Positions 1 to 5,215 of a DNA stretch of 6,248 nucleotides are shown piece by piece. Location: contig JAIRPA010000112.1 in the NCBI GenBank assembly GCA_031257235.1, positions 1-6,248 on the forward strand. Reading direction: 5' to 3'. Below the pieces are notes generated by a model. That model was not told the DNA's origin, made no database searches, and saw only the letters and a program-made list of their open reading frames with translations. This DNA comes from Burkholderiales bacterium (GTDB lineage Bacteria > Pseudomonadota > Gammaproteobacteria > Burkholderiales > Casimicrobiaceae). Numbering within the stretch: position 1 is the first letter of the stretch; each line of letters opens with the position of its first letter. A program made the position numbers and the translations under genes.

Positions 1-228
1 GCCGTGCGCGGAAAAGATCACGATGGCGTGATCGGGAACTTCGTCTAAGGTCTCTACAAAAATAACGCCCTGCTTTTTGAGATTCAAGACAACATAAGTA
101 TTGTGTACGACCTCGTGCCGCACATAAATAGGCGCACCGAACCGTTTTAATACCGTTTCGACAATGAGAATGGCGCGATCCACACCCGCGCAAAAACCAC
201 GAGGGTTAGCCAGATAAACGTCCATCAT
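1..228 (-). CDS. ispH: 4-hydroxy-3-methylbut-2-enyl diphosphate reductase, N-terminal 76 codons (cut by window edge)
   Basis: IspH (LytB) is the [4Fe-4S] enzyme of the last MEP-pathway step. It reduces HMBPP to IPP and DMAPP in the cytosol. The first 76 residues are visible on the minus strand and the gene runs off the left edge; the family is usually about 310-320 residues. Visible motifs are ANPRGFCAGVDRAI (residues 7-20), whose C13 corresponds to the first cluster cysteine (C12 in E. coli); YVRHEVVHN (35-43), with H42 equivalent to substrate-binding H41; and the SAHG stretch (73-76), with H75 equivalent to H74. The other two cluster cysteines lie outside the window. Two consecutive ATGs (226-228 and 223-225) are possible starts. 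A weak GAAG lies 4 bases before the second, so translation may begin one codon later. The gene follows lgt by 38 bases on the same strand, suggesting cotranscription. The family assignment is from residue matches I recognise and is secure. Confidence 0.96.
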   Translation of the reverse strand, partial: MMDVYLANPRGFCAGVDRAILIVETVLKRFGAPIYVRHEVVHNTYVVLNLKKQGVIFVETLDEVPDHAIVIFSAHG

Positions 229-266
229 TCTTCATGCGCGCCATAGAAAGTAACATCGGGTTTTGT

Positions 267-1058
267 CTATCCTTTTTTTGCCGCGATGCGATACGCGGCA
301 ATCATCATCACGACACCGGCTAAAAACATCGGCAACGACAGCCATTGCCCCATCGTTAAGTGAAGCGGTAAGGGCGGCAAAAAGGCATCCGGTTGGCGCG
401 TGAATTCAATCAAAAATCGAAACGCGCCGTAGCCGATTAAAAACAAGCCCGAAACGGCGGCGCGGGGTTTGGGGGATTTTGAAAAAAACCACAAAATAAG
501 AAAAAGCGCGATGCCTTCCAAAGATAATTCATAGAGTTGCGAGGGATGTCTTGGCAGGCGATCGACGTGTGGGAAAATCATTCCCCAATCGGCATTGGTT
601 GGTCTGCCCCAAAGCTCGCCGTTGATAAAATTACCGAGCCTTCCTGCGGCAAGCCCCAAGGGAATCAAAGGCGCGATGAAGTCGGTGACATCAAACCAAT
701 GGCGACGATGTCGATAAGCGTAAATCGTCACTGCGATTAAAACACCCAAAAAGCCGCCGTGAAAGCTCATCCCGCCCATCCACACTTGAAACACTTCCCA
801 CGGATGATCAAAGTAATACGCGGGTTTGTAGAATAAGACATAACCTAAGCGCGCGCCCAGCACAACCGCCAACACGCCATAAAACATTAAGTCGTCTACG
901 TTTTCGGAAGTCCAGCCGGGGTAACGACCTTTTTTGATGCGATACCGCGCTAATATCATGAAGATCAAAAACGCAATTAAATACATTAGCCCATACCAAT
1001 GTATCGAAAACTTTCCGATCGAAAGGGCGACAGGATCAATGTGAGGATAAACAATCAT
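267..1058 (-). CDS. lgt: Phosphatidylglycerol--prolipoprotein diacylglyceryl transferase
   Basis: Lgt is the inner-membrane enzyme that transfers diacylglycerol from phosphatidylglycerol to the lipobox cysteine of prolipoproteins, the first step of lipoprotein maturation. The 263-residue product is polytopic, with hydrophobic segments near residues 20-38, 57-77, 95-113, 125-139, 178-192, 203-217 and 236-256. Conserved motifs are HWYGLMY (20-26, Y22 = E. coli Y26), GGMSFHGG (95-102, H100 = essential H103), GRLGNFINGELWG (139-151, R140 = R143, N143 = N146, E148 = E151), RHPSQLYE (170-177) and FRFLIEFTRQPD (213-224, R214 and E218 = R239 and E243). E. coli Lgt has 291 residues; the difference is mainly a missing insert between the ELWG and RHPSQ motifs, so the protein is compact, not truncated. 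The stop is TAG at 267-269. Its ATG lies 11 bases after the ppx stop and no Shine-Dalgarno is visible, which suggests translational coupling to ppx. The start is supported by the MIVYPHIDPVALSIG N-terminus. Confidence 0.97.
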   Translation of the reverse strand: MIVYPHIDPVALSIGKFSIHWYGLMYLIAFLIFMILARYRIKKGRYPGWTSENVDDLMFYGVLAVVLGARLGYVLFYKPAYYFDHPWEVFQVWMGGMSFHGGFLGVLIAVTIYAYRHRRHWFDVTDFIAPLIPLGLAAGRLGNFINGELWGRPTNADWGMIFPHVDRLPRHPSQLYELSLEGIALFLILWFFSKSPKPRAAVSGLFLIGYGAFRFLIEFTRQPDAFLPPLPLHLTMGQWLSLPMFLAGVVMMIAAYRIAAKKG

Positions 1059-1069
1059 GTGAGGTTTGG

Positions 1070-2584
1070 CTAAACGTTACGCCACCGAAAACCGATGCTT
1101 GTCCATTCGGCGGCTTCTTTGTTGAGAAGGTATTCAATCAGCGGATGATCGGATAACCATGCGGGGTCAATGTGGAATCGGATCATTTTTTTATTGAAGG
1201 TCACGGAAAGATCGGGCAATTCTATGGGGCGATGCGCGCGATACAAAATCAGCGACAAGCGAAGCGCTAAAATTTGCGCGCGCAAAAGTTTATCCATCAA
1301 GAGCTTGCCGGCTTTGACCAAGTTGCCGCGACTCATCAAGGTCAAGGTTGCCAATTGTTCCTGCTCCAACGACGAAAACCCCGGCATGTCTCCGTGACGC
1401 AACATATAACTGCTGTGACGATGAAACCCGATGCCGGAGATGGAAATGCCGACGCTGTGCAAAAGCCCCGACCAGTAAAGCATCTGCCGTTGCGAGGCAT
1501 CGGCGTCGGGCAAAATCTGAGCAAAAAAACGCACCGCCAAATTGGCGATTCTTGACACGTGATCTTTATTGACGCGATGATGATTGATCCAATGTTCGAC
1601 GGTCATCACGCGCGTGTCTTGATCAAAATGGCGTTCCATTAAATCGTACATCGCGCCTAAACGTAACGCGCCCCCGACAGGGAAAAGGCGCGGGATGCGC
1701 AACTCTTCCAAAATCGCGGACATGATGACCAGCCCGCCCGCCAACACCGGAACCCGTTCCGGTTTGAGCGCCGCCAAAGTCAAGGTGTTTAATTTTTTTC
1801 GCGCGAGCAACACTTTTTTTAACTGCGCCAACCCCTCAGGCGTAATGCCGTTATCGGAAAACCCGTTTTGTTCCAAAATCTCGGCTAAGGCTGCCGCCGT
1901 GCCGGAGGAACCGAAGGCTTCGTCCCAATGACTTGAGTCAAAGTCATCGGCGATGTCAACAATCTCCGCGCGCGCATAGGTTTCGGCGTTTTTGAACTGC
2001 GCGTCGGTGACGATGTTGTTGTCAAAGAAACGTTGGGACATGCTCACACAACCCAATTGCTTCAACGATTCCAAACGTTTCGGCGTATGCCCGCTGCCAA
2101 TCGCAAATTCCGTGGAGCCGCCGCCGATGTCGATGATCAGGCGGTTGGCTTTGGAGCGCGGCAAGCAATAGGAAGTTCCCAGAAAAATGAGACGCGCTTC
2201 TTCGTAGCCGGAAATAACCTCAATGGGAAAACCCAACGCGGCTTCGGCTTCCGGCAAAAATTCGGCGATGTTGGTGGCGACACGAAAGGTGTTGGTGGCC
2301 ACCGCGCGTACCTGCTTGGGATCAAAATGAGACAAGCGGTCACGGAATCGTGCCAAACACTTCAACGCGCCGTTCATCGCGGATTTGGTGAGCCTGTTTT
2401 TTTTGTCCAAACCGGACGCCAAACGCAACATGTCTCGGAGCGTTTCTAAAACACGGATGTGACCGCCGTGAACTTCTCCGATTTCAAGCCTGAAACTGTT
2501 GGAGCCTAAATCGACAACGGCGAGTAATTCGGGCGCGGGTTCGTCTCGCTTGCCCGGAGTGATCGAGATTTCTTCGTTTTGCAT
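1070..2584 (-). CDS. ppx: Ppx/GppA family phosphatase (exopolyphosphatase or pppGpp phosphohydrolase)
   Basis: This cytosolic enzyme removes terminal phosphate from inorganic polyphosphate (Ppx) or the 5'-gamma phosphate of pppGpp (GppA). The two paralogues cannot be separated safely by eye. The 504 residues match the full two-domain family length (E. coli Ppx 513, GppA 494). Residues 20-320 form the actin-like ASKHA domain. Its phosphate-1 loop is VVDLGSNSFRLEIG (23-36), the SGYEEARLI motif (125-133) carries the catalytic-type glutamate, and the phosphate-2 loop is IDIGGGSTEF (151-160). FGSSGTAAALAEI (224-236) and PVLAGGLVI (279-287) complete the nucleotide/phosphate site. Residues 325-500 form the HD-like helical domain, including LLHSVGISISGIGFHRHS (374-391). 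The ATG at 2584 is the only ATG, GTG or TTG in frame before the first loop; the frame stays open 60 codons further upstream but without such a start. No Shine-Dalgarno is visible before it. It is probably the first gene of a ppx-lgt-ispH operon. Confidence 0.95.
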   Translation of the reverse strand: MQNEEISITPGKRDEPAPELLAVVDLGSNSFRLEIGEVHGGHIRVLETLRDMLRLASGLDKKNRLTKSAMNGALKCLARFRDRLSHFDPKQVRAVATNTFRVATNIAEFLPEAEAALGFPIEVISGYEEARLIFLGTSYCLPRSKANRLIIDIGGGSTEFAIGSGHTPKRLESLKQLGCVSMSQRFFDNNIVTDAQFKNAETYARAEIVDIADDFDSSHWDEAFGSSGTAAALAEILEQNGFSDNGITPEGLAQLKKVLLARKKLNTLTLAALKPERVPVLAGGLVIMSAILEELRIPRLFPVGGALRLGAMYDLMERHFDQDTRVMTVEHWINHHRVNKDHVSRIANLAVRFFAQILPDADASQRQMLYWSGLLHSVGISISGIGFHRHSSYMLRHGDMPGFSSLEQEQLATLTLMSRGNLVKAGKLLMDKLLRAQILALRLSLILYRAHRPIELPDLSVTFNKKMIRFHIDPAWLSDHPLIEYLLNKEAAEWTSIGFRWRNV

Positions 2585-2724
2585 GAAGCGAAAGAATACA
2601 GGAAAGTCGGGATTCGGGGTAGAGAAAACACGGGCGGCAACGATGACGATTTCAAAAGTTTTGCCAAAATCATAAAGCGCAAAAAAAAACGCGCGACGTA
2701 GATATGCCAGATACCACGCCGCGC

Positions 2725-2749
2725 AAGCGGTAAAAGGGGGATACCGCTT
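2725..2749. repeat. Perfect 8-bp inverted repeat upstream of ppx
   Basis: The arms AAGCGGTA (2725-2732) and TACCGCTT (2742-2749) are perfect reverse complements around a nine-base loop (2733-2741). No T-run follows on either strand, so it is not a standard terminator. On the minus strand it lies about 140 bases before the ppx start and could be an operator or part of the 5' untranslated RNA. A possible -35 element (TTGACC on the minus strand, about 2764-2769) lies just upstream of it, but no good -10 accompanies it. Its role is unknown. Confidence 0.4.
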
Positions 2750-2778
2750 AAAACCTAAAAAAGGTCAAAACCCGTCTG

Positions 2779-2892
2779 TCAGTCGGTGAAAAGCCCTCCG
2801 ATCTTGAAGCGTTGAATGAGGCGTTTGTCCGACAAACGTTTCACGGAAAACAAACTTTGCAACGCTAAAAAAATCAAGAAAGGGGGTTTCAT
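2779..2892 (-). CDS. Possible 37-residue small hydrophobic/basic protein
   Basis: I do not recognise this protein. The ORF starts with ATG at 2890-2892 and ends at TGA (2779-2781). Its support is a good ribosome binding site: GAGG seven bases before the ATG within GGTGAGGTCATCC. The product also has an organised look: a hydrophobic N-terminus MKPPFLIFLALQSLFSV (residues 1-17) followed by a basic segment KRLSDKRLIQRFK (18-30). This could suit a membrane-attached small peptide. Against it, the ORF is short, the same DNA is open on the opposite strand, and a 17-base palindrome (2822-2838) sits inside it. It lies about 195 bases upstream of ppx in the same orientation and could be the leader gene of that operon. 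It may equally be chance. Confidence 0.2.
   Translation of the reverse strand: MKPPFLIFLALQSLFSVKRLSDKRLIQRFKIGGLFTD
2822..2838. promoter_or_regulatory. Near-continuous 17-base palindrome, possible operator
   Basis: CGTTTGTC (2822-2829), a single central C (2830), and GACAAACG (2831-2838) form a perfect dyad. The single-base centre makes an RNA hairpin unfavourable, so if functional it is more likely a binding site for a dimeric DNA-binding protein. I see no second copy in the window and no adjacent promoter of good quality, so the role is open. Confidence 0.3.
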
Positions 2893-3310
2893 GGATGACC
2901 TCACCGACTTCTTGCATTCCTCCGATAAAAACACGTCTTGTCCGACCGTGGGATTACGGGAAGATTGCTTAAAAATTGAAACCGTTTTGAACGACTGTGG
3001 AACAACCCGCCGATTGCGGGACGGTTCACCGTTTCTACACGTCTTGCCGCCCAAGAGCGCAGAACGGGAACCGTCGATTCGCAAAGCCCGCGCAAAAGCG
3101 CGGCTGATAAAAAATTTATCGAAGAAAAACGCAACAAAAGCGGACTTATGGATCGCCCGCGCCGCAAAAACAAGGAAGGTCTGTCTTGGGAGGCGTGGCG
3201 TGTCTCAAGTGGCTTTGTCACGAAAACGATTCGGGGGAGATAATCGTTCACGAACATTTAAAAACCTAATTCAAAAATCATTTATCCCAAAGAACAAAGC
3301 TAGGGAATAG
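2891..3310 (+). CDS. Weak hypothetical ORF (139 codons), probably not a real gene
   Basis: This frame runs from ATG (2891) to TAG (3308-3310). A purine-rich AAAGGGGG stretch ends four bases before the ATG and could act as a ribosome binding site; an in-frame ATG at 2816 gives a longer version without a convincing site. The product is 139 residues, strongly basic in its C-terminal two thirds, with no domain, motif or repeat that I recognise. Codon choice is unlike the flanking genes, with more CGG, GGA, TTA and TTG. A second plus-strand frame (2980-3243) with codon choice closer to the neighbours overlaps it. It is listed only because no better gene explains the interval; it may be a remnant or chance. 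Confidence 0.12.
   Translation: MDDLTDFLHSSDKNTSCPTVGLREDCLKIETVLNDCGTTRRLRDGSPFLHVLPPKSAEREPSIRKARAKARLIKNLSKKNATKADLWIARAAKTRKVCLGRRGVSQVALSRKRFGGDNRSRTFKNLIQKSFIPKNKARE
3085..3120. repeat. Two adjacent hairpins in the unassigned region
   Basis: AGCCCGCGC (3085-3093), loop AAAA (3094-3097) and GCGCGGCT (3098-3105) form a GC-rich stem of eight pairs with one bulged C. It is followed at once by GATAAA (3106-3111), AAA (3112-3114) and TTTATC (3115-3120), a second perfect inverted repeat. On the minus strand the GC stem is followed only by TTTGCG, so it would be a weak terminator at best. They may belong to a structured RNA or be incidental. Confidence 0.3.
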
Positions 3311-3590
3311 CTTATAAACTTTGAAACAATGACAATAAATATTAAATAAATCAAATTACATGAATCATAACAAACATTCTGCCAAAAAGACGACAAAATT
3401 GACTTATCGAGATGATTACACCGCGATTCAGATTTGTCAAGCCTCGCAATTAAATGAAAACAAAATTTGCGATATTCATAAAATACTCCTTTTTTCAAGG
3501 GAATAGTCGATAAATCTCCGTTATATTTTGTTTGAAACATAAACAAGCGGCATAATTATCATAAAGATGCGATTGCGCTTGAATGGGCAG

Positions 3591-3633
3591 GAATCAGGGT
3601 TTCAGAAATCAGAGGTCAGGAATCAGGGATCAG
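3591..3633 (+). repeat. Degenerate heptamer tandem array, NNNTCAG (left array)
   Basis: Six units each end in TCAG: GAATCAG, GGTTTCAG (8 bases), AAATCAG, AGGTCAG, GAATCAG and GGATCAG. The last two letters before TCAG vary while the seven-base spacing holds, apart from the second unit. A further decayed unit (TGGGCAG, 3584-3590) may precede it. The array is the left partner of the inverted array at 3728-3759. Short heptameric intergenic repeats are known in several bacteria; I cannot identify this family. Confidence 0.85.
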
Positions 3634-3637
3634 AAGG

Positions 3638-3672
3638 TTCGGCAAAAAGTGAAAACCTACTTTTTGCCGGTT
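3638..3672 (+). repeat. Long hairpin repeat, copy A (CGGCAAAAAGT stem)
   Basis: CGGCAAAAAGT (3640-3650), loop GAAAACCT (3651-3658) and ACTTTTTGCCG (3659-3669) make a perfect 11-bp stem. The whole 35-base unit, from TTCGGC to GCCGGTT, reappears in inverted orientation at 3828-3862, with the outer 13 and 14 bases identical and only the loop changed. GC pairs are at the base of the stem and A/T pairs near the loop, with no T-run outside, so it is not a classical terminator. Confidence 0.85.
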
Positions 3673-3680
3673 AAAGCTAC

Positions 3681-3714
3681 CAAAAAACCACAGGGAGACC
3701 TTGATGGTTTTTTG
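3681..3714. repeat. A6/T6-armed hairpin between the two heptamer arrays
   Basis: CAAAAAACCA (3681-3690) pairs perfectly with TGGTTTTTTG (3705-3714) across a 14-base loop that can itself form a small AGG/CCT stem. The A-tract, stem and T-tract order resembles a bidirectional factor-independent terminator, but the GC part of the stem is short, so any termination would be weak. Together with copy A it fills the interval enclosed by the two heptamer arrays. Confidence 0.5.
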
Positions 3715-3727
3715 CGGGAAAGGCGGT

Positions 3728-3759
3728 CTGATCCCTGACCTCTGATTCCTGATTCCTGA
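3728..3759 (-). repeat. Inverted heptamer array, CTGANNN (right array)
   Basis: CTGATCC, CTGACCT, CTGATTC, CTGATTC and a final CTGA form a strict seven-base array. Read on the minus strand it is TCAG-GAATCAG-GAATCAG-AGGTCAG-GGATCAG, which closely mirrors the left array at 3591-3633 apart from one missing unit and one changed unit. The two arrays could pair across the 92-94 bases between them and form a large imperfect stem that carries two hairpins at its top. Confidence 0.85.
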
Positions 3760-3785
3760 AGCGAAGAATCCACCCGCCGTTCCTA

Positions 3786-3819
3786 CAAAAAAGTATCCGG
3801 CTTCGCCGGTACTTTTTTG
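3786..3819. terminator. Bidirectional rho-independent terminator-like hairpin
   Basis: CAAAAAAGTA-T-CCGGC (3786-3801), loop TTC (3802-3804) and GCCGG-TACTTTTTTG (3805-3819) make a stem of five GC-rich pairs plus ten further pairs with one bulged T (3796). On the plus strand the CCGGC/GCCGG stem is followed by TACTTTTTT. On the minus strand the equivalent stem is followed by ATACTTTTTT. It therefore fits an intrinsic terminator in either direction. No recognised gene ends here on either strand: it lies about 150 bases upstream of the aminotransferase start. It may insulate that gene or end an untranslated transcript. Confidence 0.65.
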
Positions 3820-3827
3820 CTGACTTC

Positions 3828-3862
3828 AACCGGCAAAAAGTAGAGGTTTACTTTTTGCCGAA
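3828..3862 (-). repeat. Long hairpin repeat, copy B (inverted copy of 3638-3672)
   Basis: CGGCAAAAAGTA (3831-3842), loop GAGGTT (3843-3848) and TACTTTTTGCCG (3849-3860) form a perfect 12-bp stem. The reverse complement of this 35-base unit matches copy A at its first 13 and last 14 bases. The asymmetric outer flanks (TTCGGC against GCCGGTT) and the shared AAACCT in the loop show that the two copies are inverted relative to each other. They enclose 155 bases (3673-3827). Confidence 0.85.
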
Positions 3863-3884
3863 TCTCCCGAATCTCCCGAATCCC
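3858..3884 (+). repeat. Three tandem 9-base repeats (CCGAATCTC)
   Basis: CCGAATCTC (3858-3866), CCGAATCTC (3867-3875) and CCGAATCCC (3876-3884) are head-to-tail, the third with one change. The array begins within the right arm of hairpin copy B and ends about 85 bases before the aminotransferase start. Short tandem arrays of this kind change copy number easily. No function can be assigned. Confidence 0.8.
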
Positions 3885-3897
3885 GCAATCTATCTGC

Positions 3898-3926
3898 CTT
3901 TTCTTAATGCTTTCAGGTAGGATAAT
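3898..3926 (+). promoter_or_regulatory. Candidate promoter of the aminotransferase gene
   Basis: GATAAT (3921-3926) is a good -10 candidate, with five of six consensus bases, 42 bases before the start codon. The best-spaced -35 position, 17 bases upstream (3898-3903, CTTTTC), matches the consensus poorly. The element lies after the terminator-like hairpin and the repeats and is the only plausible -10 between them and the gene, so the call rests mainly on position. Confidence 0.35.
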
Positions 3927-3957
3927 CGTTTTTCGCATTTTGGCGATGAGGTTTTTT

Positions 3958-3962
3958 AAGGA
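3958..3962 (+). promoter_or_regulatory. Ribosome binding site of the aminotransferase gene
   Basis: AAGGA, six bases before the ATG at 3969, is a standard Shine-Dalgarno sequence at normal spacing. It fixes the start codon and is clearly stronger than the site of any other assigned gene here. Confidence 0.75.
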
Positions 3963-3968
3963 ACGGGC

Positions 3969-5156
3969 ATGAACGAATTTGATCGGATTAAACGGTTGCC
4001 GCCGTACATTTTCAGTATCACGGATCAGTTAAAAATGACGGCGCGGCGGCGCGGGGAGGACATCATTGATTTTGGGATGGGCAATCCTGACGCGCCGACG
4101 CCCAAGCACATTGTTGATAAACTCATCGAAACCATCAAGCGACCTGACACGCACGGATATTCCGCATCGCGGGGAATTCCGCGTTTGCGTAAAGCGATTT
4201 GCGATTGGTACAAGCGTCGGTTTGATGTCGATTTAGACCCCGAAAAAGAAGCGATCGTGACGATCGGCTCCAAAGAAGGCATTGCACATTTGGCGTTGGC
4301 CACGATGGGGCGGGGCGATTTGATTTTGGTGCCCAATCCGAGTTATCCGATTCATATTTACGGGCCGGTCATCGCCGATGCCAATATTGCGCACGTCCCT
4401 AAAACCGAAGGCGTGGATTTTTTTGAAGAGCTGGAAAGAACCATTAAAAACAGTTTTCCGAAGCCCAAAATGCTCATCATCAATTTTCCCGCCAACCCGA
4501 CCGGTGAATGTGTGGAATTGCCTTTCTTTGAAAAAGTCGTGGCGTTGGCGCGTGAGTACGGAATATATGTTATTCATGATTTTGCTTACGCCGATATTAC
4601 TTTTGACGGGTGGAAAGCGCCTTCAATCATGCAGGTGCCCGGCGCGCGTGACGTGGCGGTTGAATTTTTTACCATGTCTAAAAGTTACAACATGGCAGGA
4701 TGGCGCGTGGGCTTTATGGTGGGCAATCCTGACTTGGTCTATGCGTTGCAACGAATCAAAGGTTATAACGATTACGGGACCTTCACGCCGATTCAGGTGG
4801 CGGCCATTGCCGCGCTTGAAGGGTCGGATGATTGTGTGAGAGACATTGCCGCGCGCTATGAGCGCCGCAGAAACGTATTGGTCAAAGGCTTGCACGATTT
4901 GGGTTGGGACGTTGAAATTCCCAAAGCGGGCATGTACATTTGGGCAAAGCTCCCGGAGGCTTACGCGCATTTAGGCTCGTTGGAGTTTGCCAAAAAACTG
5001 TTGGCGCAGGCAAAAGTCTCGGTTTCCCCCGGCATCGGTTTTGGAGAGTATGGCGACGATCACGTTCGCTTTGCGTTGATCGAGAACGAAGAACGTTCGC
5101 GTCAGGCATTGCGCGGCATCAAGCAAATGTTCCGTGAGGACGGGTTGGTGAAGTAA
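3969..5156 (+). CDS. alaC: PLP-dependent class I/II aminotransferase, AlaC type (probable alanine transaminase)
   Basis: This is a fold-type I PLP aminotransferase of the AlaC (YfdZ) group, which transfers the amino group between glutamate and pyruvate to give alanine in the cytosol. The 395 residues are close to E. coli AlaC (412). Visible features are the N-terminal RIKRLPPYIF (7-16), IDFGMGNPDAPTP (33-45), GYSASRGIPRLRKAI (63-77), NPSYPIH (123-129), NFPANPTGE (172-180, N176 contacts the cofactor), HDFAYAD (203-209, D204 pairs with the pyridine nitrogen), MSKSYNMAGWRVGF (236-249, K238 forms the Schiff base) and VRFAL (366-370, R367 binds the substrate carboxylate). All catalytic residues are present. 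It precedes hom by 59 bases on the same strand, a probable operon that ties it to aspartate-family synthesis. Substrate choice within the family is inferred; methionine or diaminopimelate-related aminotransferases look similar, so the symbol is less certain than the family. Confidence 0.92.
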   Translation: MNEFDRIKRLPPYIFSITDQLKMTARRRGEDIIDFGMGNPDAPTPKHIVDKLIETIKRPDTHGYSASRGIPRLRKAICDWYKRRFDVDLDPEKEAIVTIGSKEGIAHLALATMGRGDLILVPNPSYPIHIYGPVIADANIAHVPKTEGVDFFEELERTIKNSFPKPKMLIINFPANPTGECVELPFFEKVVALAREYGIYVIHDFAYADITFDGWKAPSIMQVPGARDVAVEFFTMSKSYNMAGWRVGFMVGNPDLVYALQRIKGYNDYGTFTPIQVAAIAALEGSDDCVRDIAARYERRRNVLVKGLHDLGWDVEIPKAGMYIWAKLPEAYAHLGSLEFAKKLLAQAKVSVSPGIGFGEYGDDHVRFALIENEERSRQALRGIKQMFREDGLVK

Positions 5157-5215
5157 TTATAATCGCCAAAAAATAAGGTTTTCTTTTGTTTAATAGATTC
5201 AAGAAAGTGTAATGA

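Larger units (their letters stand above)
2585..3968. other. Divergent intergenic region of 1.38 kb without a recognisable gene
   Basis: This region separates the divergent ppx and aminotransferase genes and must hold the promoters of both. From 2585 to 3260 the composition resembles the coding parts and several frames on both strands stay open, but none gives a protein I recognise, and they overlap and contradict one another. The stretch has several short inverted repeats (2725-2749, 2822-2838, 3006-3020, 3021-3032, 3085-3105, 3106-3120, 3218-3245). About 3290-3560 is distinctly AT-rich. From 3591 to 3884 it is almost wholly built of hairpins and short tandem repeats, listed separately. I checked by eye for tRNA, tmRNA and RNase P RNA signatures and saw none. 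The first part could be a decayed gene or an untranslated RNA locus; the sequence alone does not decide. Confidence 0.8.

Noticed and set aside
2591..2625. RNase P RNA-like GGAAAGTC motif
   Set aside because: The conserved continuation and the partner motif are absent, and the space before ppx is too small for that RNA.
2901..3257. 118-codon minus-strand ORF opposite the weak plus-strand ORF
   Set aside because: No ribosome binding site, no recognisable motif, very high Arg/Ser content typical of an antisense frame, and conflict with other open frames in the same DNA.
3271..3546. 91-codon minus-strand ORF as an intact gene
   Set aside because: It would start with TTG (or ATG at 3540) without a ribosome binding site; the strong Shine-Dalgarno inside it serves another frame. 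It is treated only as part of a possible remnant.
3591..3884. CRISPR array
   Set aside because: Repeat units are 7 or 9 bases without regular spacers, and the arrays are inverted relative to each other; there are no cas genes nearby.
2585..3968. Insertion sequence or transposase remnant
   Set aside because: No transposase-like residues were recognised in any frame, and no terminal inverted repeats with target duplications were found around the whole region; only the small repeat module is clear.
4025..5137. Several open frames of 65-153 codons inside the aminotransferase gene on both strands
   Set aside because: They lie wholly within a gene whose catalytic residues are all intact, and their products are compositionally like shadow frames.
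5158..5163. Perfect TATAAT between the aminotransferase gene and hom, as a hom promoter
   Set aside because: No acceptable -35 sequence lies 16-18 bases upstream and there is no extended -10; chance occurrence in an AT-rich spacer is likely.
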